From Sebastes aleutianus (taxonomy: Eukaryota; Chordata; Actinopteri; Perciformes; Sebastidae), in assembly GCA_916700875.1 (NCBI GenBank), contig CAKAKS010000039.1, positions 7,093,544 to 7,157,543 on the forward strand: DNA of 64,000 bases, in the 5' to 3' direction. Positions 60,772 to 64,000 of the stretch are shown here, piece after piece. The first letter of the stretch is position 1. Each line of letters starts with the position of its first letter. The position numbers were made by a program, and so were the translations under genes. Below the pieces are notes generated by a model, which worked only from the letters and a program-made list of their open reading frames with translations, searched no databases and had not been told where the DNA came from.

Positions 60772-61156
60772 TACGACGGAGTATTAGGGCCACATTGAGG
60801 GGAAAAAAGTGAAAGATAACAAATCGTAATATTATGAAAATTAAGTCACAAGTTTACGAAAAAAAAAATCGTAATACTATGAGAATAACGTCATAAGTTT
60901 AAGAGAAAAAAAAGTTGTATTATGAGAATAACGTCATAAGTTTACGAGAAAAAGGTCGCAATATTATGAGAAGAAAGTCAGAGGAAAGAACCACACAGAC
61001 CTGGAGGAAATTGCCTCACTTGCGGAGGAGGAAATTACTTTTTTTCTCGTAAAATTGACTTTATTCTCATAATATTACGACTATTTTTCTCGTAAAGTTA
61101 TGACTTTACTCTCAGATATTTTTTTTCCCTCAATGTGGCCCTAATACTCTGTCGTA
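60772..61156. mobile_element. Foldback element with internal GAGAATAACGTCATAAGTTTA repeats
   Basis: TACGACGGAGTATTAGGGCC at the left is mirrored by GGCCCTAATACTCTGTCGTA at the right, and ACATTGAGGG pairs with CCCTCAATGT. The left arm carries about four copies of a unit like ATTATGAGAATAACGTCATA; the right arm carries the inverse. Confidence 0.88.
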
Positions 61157-61875
61157 GCAATAGTATTTCATAGTTTAAATACTCACTTTTCTTTATGTAA
61201 GTATCGTCACTATCCATAGTGTTTTATTTCTAACAGGGTATTTTATTTAAATTGTGGTAGTGCTACTTTTACTGTAGTAAAATATCTCAATACTTCTTCC
61301 AGCACTTTGTAGTGCAATTGTGCCCCTGTGTGGCCAATTCAGACCTCCACATAATACAAACAACAGATATGCAAATACATCTTTAACTCTGTAGATTTAA
61401 TGAACACAAAAGTCACGCTTAAAAGCACAACTGTAATACAAAACTCTTTTAAAATTAACAAGTATAAAAACAAGTAATATACCAACTGTATAATTAACAT
61501 AGACATAAACAACATCAACATTTTAGAAACATGAACAGAGTTCTCTTTTAAGGCTGTTGTATTTGCCTTCTAACGATTTGTAGGAGTAACACTGCTGTAT
61601 TTAAGACTGTCTTTGTTGGACTTGTTATTGATAAAACACGCATATATAGGTAGATATAAACACAGAACAAGCTCATAAACTTCTTTTTAAGTAAAATCTA
61701 TTTAGTAAAACAGCCTAAAATTGAACATAGAAATCACCATTTTGTGTTTAAGATAAGTGCTTTTCCTGTACATCAAGTCTAAAGGCGAAAACACTGAGAA
61801 CAACTGATATGCTCCAAGAACAAAAATGCAAGAGACATAAATACGAGGGGCTTGATGCAGGTCTTTCCAGGCTAC

Positions 61876-63546
61876 TCAAGTCTTCTCCGTGTCCGCCTGT
61901 TTCCCGTTGTCCTCTTCAAGCAGAGGGTAGGGTCGCAGGTCCAGGGTCAGAGTGCTGCTGTACATGCTTTCTGCATGAGTGAACTGTAAAGAAAAGAATA
62001 CCGTAGTAACTGCATTGTCAAGACAAATTAAAGAGTTCTTCTTCAACATGTTATTTATTAAAGTTTGTTACATCTGAGTAGACTCCCAACAAAGCGTCGG
62101 CCTTGGAGAAAAACTCCTCTTTCAGGGAGATGACAATGATTTGCATGTTCTCCCTGGACTCCTCTCTGATGAAACTGGTCACCTGGATACAAACAAAACA
62201 CCCACAAGGTATGCACAGATATAATTCATATAAATAAGATAATAGTGCACAGTTCAATACACTCAAACCATATACTGTATAAAAAAAATAAAAAAAACGT
62301 AATAATTACTAGTGTACTCTTGGTAGTTCCTCAAGATCGCCCACCCTGCCTTTATAAAAATAAAAAAAGACTAACTCATTTAATCCAATGAATAACTTTT
62401 TATAAATTGAGGAATTTGTTCAAGACTTTTTTTTTTGTTAGGGCAATGAAATCATAAAATATGAAGACAAATATTTGAAGCTTCATTGTAAAACCTCAAT
62501 GAATAGAAGCTTTGAATAAAAAAAAAAGAAAAAAGACATCATTCGGTACAGCCCTAATTCATTGTGAGCCCTGGATGCAGCTGGAATCGTACCTTGCCAA
62601 TGTTAGTGTTGTCCAGCGCTGCATCCACCTCGTCCAAGATGAAGAAGGGAGCTGGGCGGAAGCTGAGAGACATGACACCAGTGTGCCAAACAGAAGACAC
62701 AGTGAACCAGCGATGTGGGTCAAATGTCTGATGCAACAAGTATTAGATAATGTGGGGAAAGTGCTTCAGAAGGAAAGAAGTATCAGACGAGGTGATGAAG
62801 TATTTAATTTACAAAGGAACAAACGTTTCAGTACAAAATATAATAAAAAAGAAGCAGCGATGATGGATTCAGGGAGGTGTCAAGTGTCTCTTTAGAGGAG
62901 AGATCTTTGCATAAAGTTAATAATATGAAAGAGGAGGATCAACAGGCTCTCCAGATTACATAACCTTTCCCTTATTAGTCCATTCATCAGTTTAAAAAGT
63001 CATTACAAGGTAAGTAGCCCAAGTCTACAGGGTCTTTTTCTCTATGAAGAATTGTAGTTTCTGAAAGATATTTCATGGTGTGTCAGCAGCTGTGCAAATT
63101 ACGGTTTTATTTTTGTTTTTATAGCTGTGGCAGGATAATTATCCATCTGTACAGCTAAATTAATATCTAGCAAACACAGATTGTGTTAAATGATTTTGGG
63201 GAAATAGGATGGTGGTATGTCAATCTGTCATTAAATACTTACTCTTCTGTTTATTCTACTTGTTATCTGGTGCTTTTAGTATCTTGAGTGATTTATCTTA
63301 TTGTCTAACCTCTACTTTTACACCAGTTTCCCCTATTTTAAACTGTTGTATTGTAATGTAATCTAGTCTGTTTTCATTGCAAGCCCAGCGTTACCTGTGG
63401 ATGGCAAACACCAGGGCGAGGGCAGCGATGACCTTCTCTCCACCAGACAGATTCTCCATGGACATGAAGCGTTTCCCCGGCGCTACGCAGTTGTAGTTGA
63501 TGCCGCCGAGGTACGGCTCGTCTGGATTCTCTGCACTCAGAATGGC
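61876..63546 (-). CDS. smc1b: Cohesin subunit SMC1, probably SMC1B; last four coding exons (C-terminal ATPase head), 5' part outside the window
   Basis: Minus-strand exons 63395-63546, 62593-62662, 62072-62182 and 61876-61983 (stop TGA at 61876-61878) have GT/AG introns and join in phase to give the last 146 residues. The first exon holds ENPDEPYL, NYNCVAPGKRF and the ABC signature LSGGEK. The second holds Walker B and D-loop FFILDEVDAALDNTNIGK. The third holds IIVISLKEEFFSKADALLGV. The last ends in LTLDLRPYPLLEEDNGKQ. This is the C-terminal half of an SMC head, which pairs with the N-terminal half and SMC3 to bind and hydrolyse ATP in the cohesin ring. SMC1B rather than SMC1A is suggested by ADAL in place of AESL, by FILDEVDAALD, and by the LTLDL tail; this paralogue call is an inference. 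SMC1B acts in meiotic chromosome cohesion. The preceding exon, expected to end in a conserved Ser-Ala-Gln, is not seen before the window ends. AATAAA on the minus strand at 61242-61247 and 61223-61228 are possible poly(A) signals. Confidence 0.88.
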
Positions 63547-63692
63547 CTGGAGCACACACAGCAGGATCTTGTCATTTAAGCCACACTGTGTGTTGGGCAC
63601 TTTTAGTGTAGATGTATATATACACTTTTAAACAGTTCAATGTATAGTAAATCACATGTGAAGTGCACACAAAACCTACTGGTTGGTTATGT

Positions 63693-64000
63693 TTAAAGGG
63701 TTACTTCAATATTTTTCAACCTGGACCCTATTTCCCCATGTTTTTGTGTCTAGGTGAATAATGGGAACGTTTTTTGAAATTGTTCCAGTATTGAGGGAGA
63801 ACGCTGTAACCGGCAGCCGTGAAACAAGCTGCGAGGGCAAGTGAGCAGTGTCAATGTGACGTTACGTCCACTAAAAGTGCTTGTTTTTGCCACTGACAGG
63901 CTCAGATTGTTATTATAAGTGTCTGACAAAGATCATGGATAGGACCCTACAGAGAAATAAAACGTTTTTCTTACCTTTCTCTTGATCCGGTCTGTTTGTT
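63693..64000 (+). mobile_element. TTAA-type element, left part (runs off the window)
   Basis: TTAAAGGGTTACTTCAATAT, then TTTTTCAACCTGGACCCTAT, TTCCCCATGTTTTTGTGTCT and ATTGTTCCAGTATTGAGGGA are features of a common teleost element. Its sequence appears to continue to the window end, including the splice-donor-like GTAAG on the minus strand at about 63974. Confidence 0.65.

Noticed and set aside
63976..64000. A further smc1b exon end (QTDRIKRK followed by a GTAAG donor on the minus strand)
   Set aside because: The exon before 63546 should end in a conserved SMC1 stretch closing with Ser-Ala-Gln, and this does not. The sequence appears to be part of the TTAA-type repeat that begins at 63693.

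Overview
The window looks like nuclear DNA of a bony fish, most likely a spiny-rayed (percomorph) teleost. It is AT-rich and gene-poor, its genes are split by GT/AG introns, and it is densely packed with short inverted-repeat transposon remnants of types common in teleost genomes. Organism and repeat-family names come from memory of such sequences, not from a database search. There are no operons, CRISPR arrays, phage genes or other prokaryotic features.

Only two protein-coding genes can be assigned with confidence, both on the minus strand at the right end. borcs5 (53730-59829) is complete: four coding exons rebuild a 197-residue BORC subunit 5 (myrlysin, a lysosome-positioning factor) with an N-terminal Met-Gly. 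To its right lie the last four coding exons of an SMC1-type cohesin gene (61876-63546), most likely the meiotic smc1b, whose 5' part is beyond the window. The genes are tandem: smc1b ends about 2 kb upstream of the borcs5 start. They share no obvious pathway.

The left 53 kb has no intact coding gene I can recognise. It holds (i) a frameshifted copy of a P2X7-receptor C-terminal-domain gene joined to the 3' end of an L1-type retrotransposon (7072-8105); (ii) two sites with good splice signals (12061-12149 and about 19006) that may be 5' exons of an unidentified minus-strand transcript; (iii) many non-autonomous DNA transposons, including a family with TTAA target sites present four times (25.4, 34.0, 35.4 and 56.5 kb), hAT-like elements, foldback elements and nested insertions; (iv) a 4.5-kb A-rich satellite built on a GTCTGAAAAA-like decamer (40287-44820), whose long minus-strand frames are artefacts; and (v) unique non-coding stretches.

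The observations most worth following are: a 66-bp tandem duplication that copies the end of borcs5 exon 2 with its splice donor and leaves two in-frame donors 22 codons apart; a 54-bp-period array of palindromes in borcs5 intron 1 inside a foldback element; the P2X7-like/L1 chimera; the higher-order structure of the decamer satellite; and a 515-bp insertion with an 8-bp target duplication, revealed by an uninterrupted copy elsewhere in the window.
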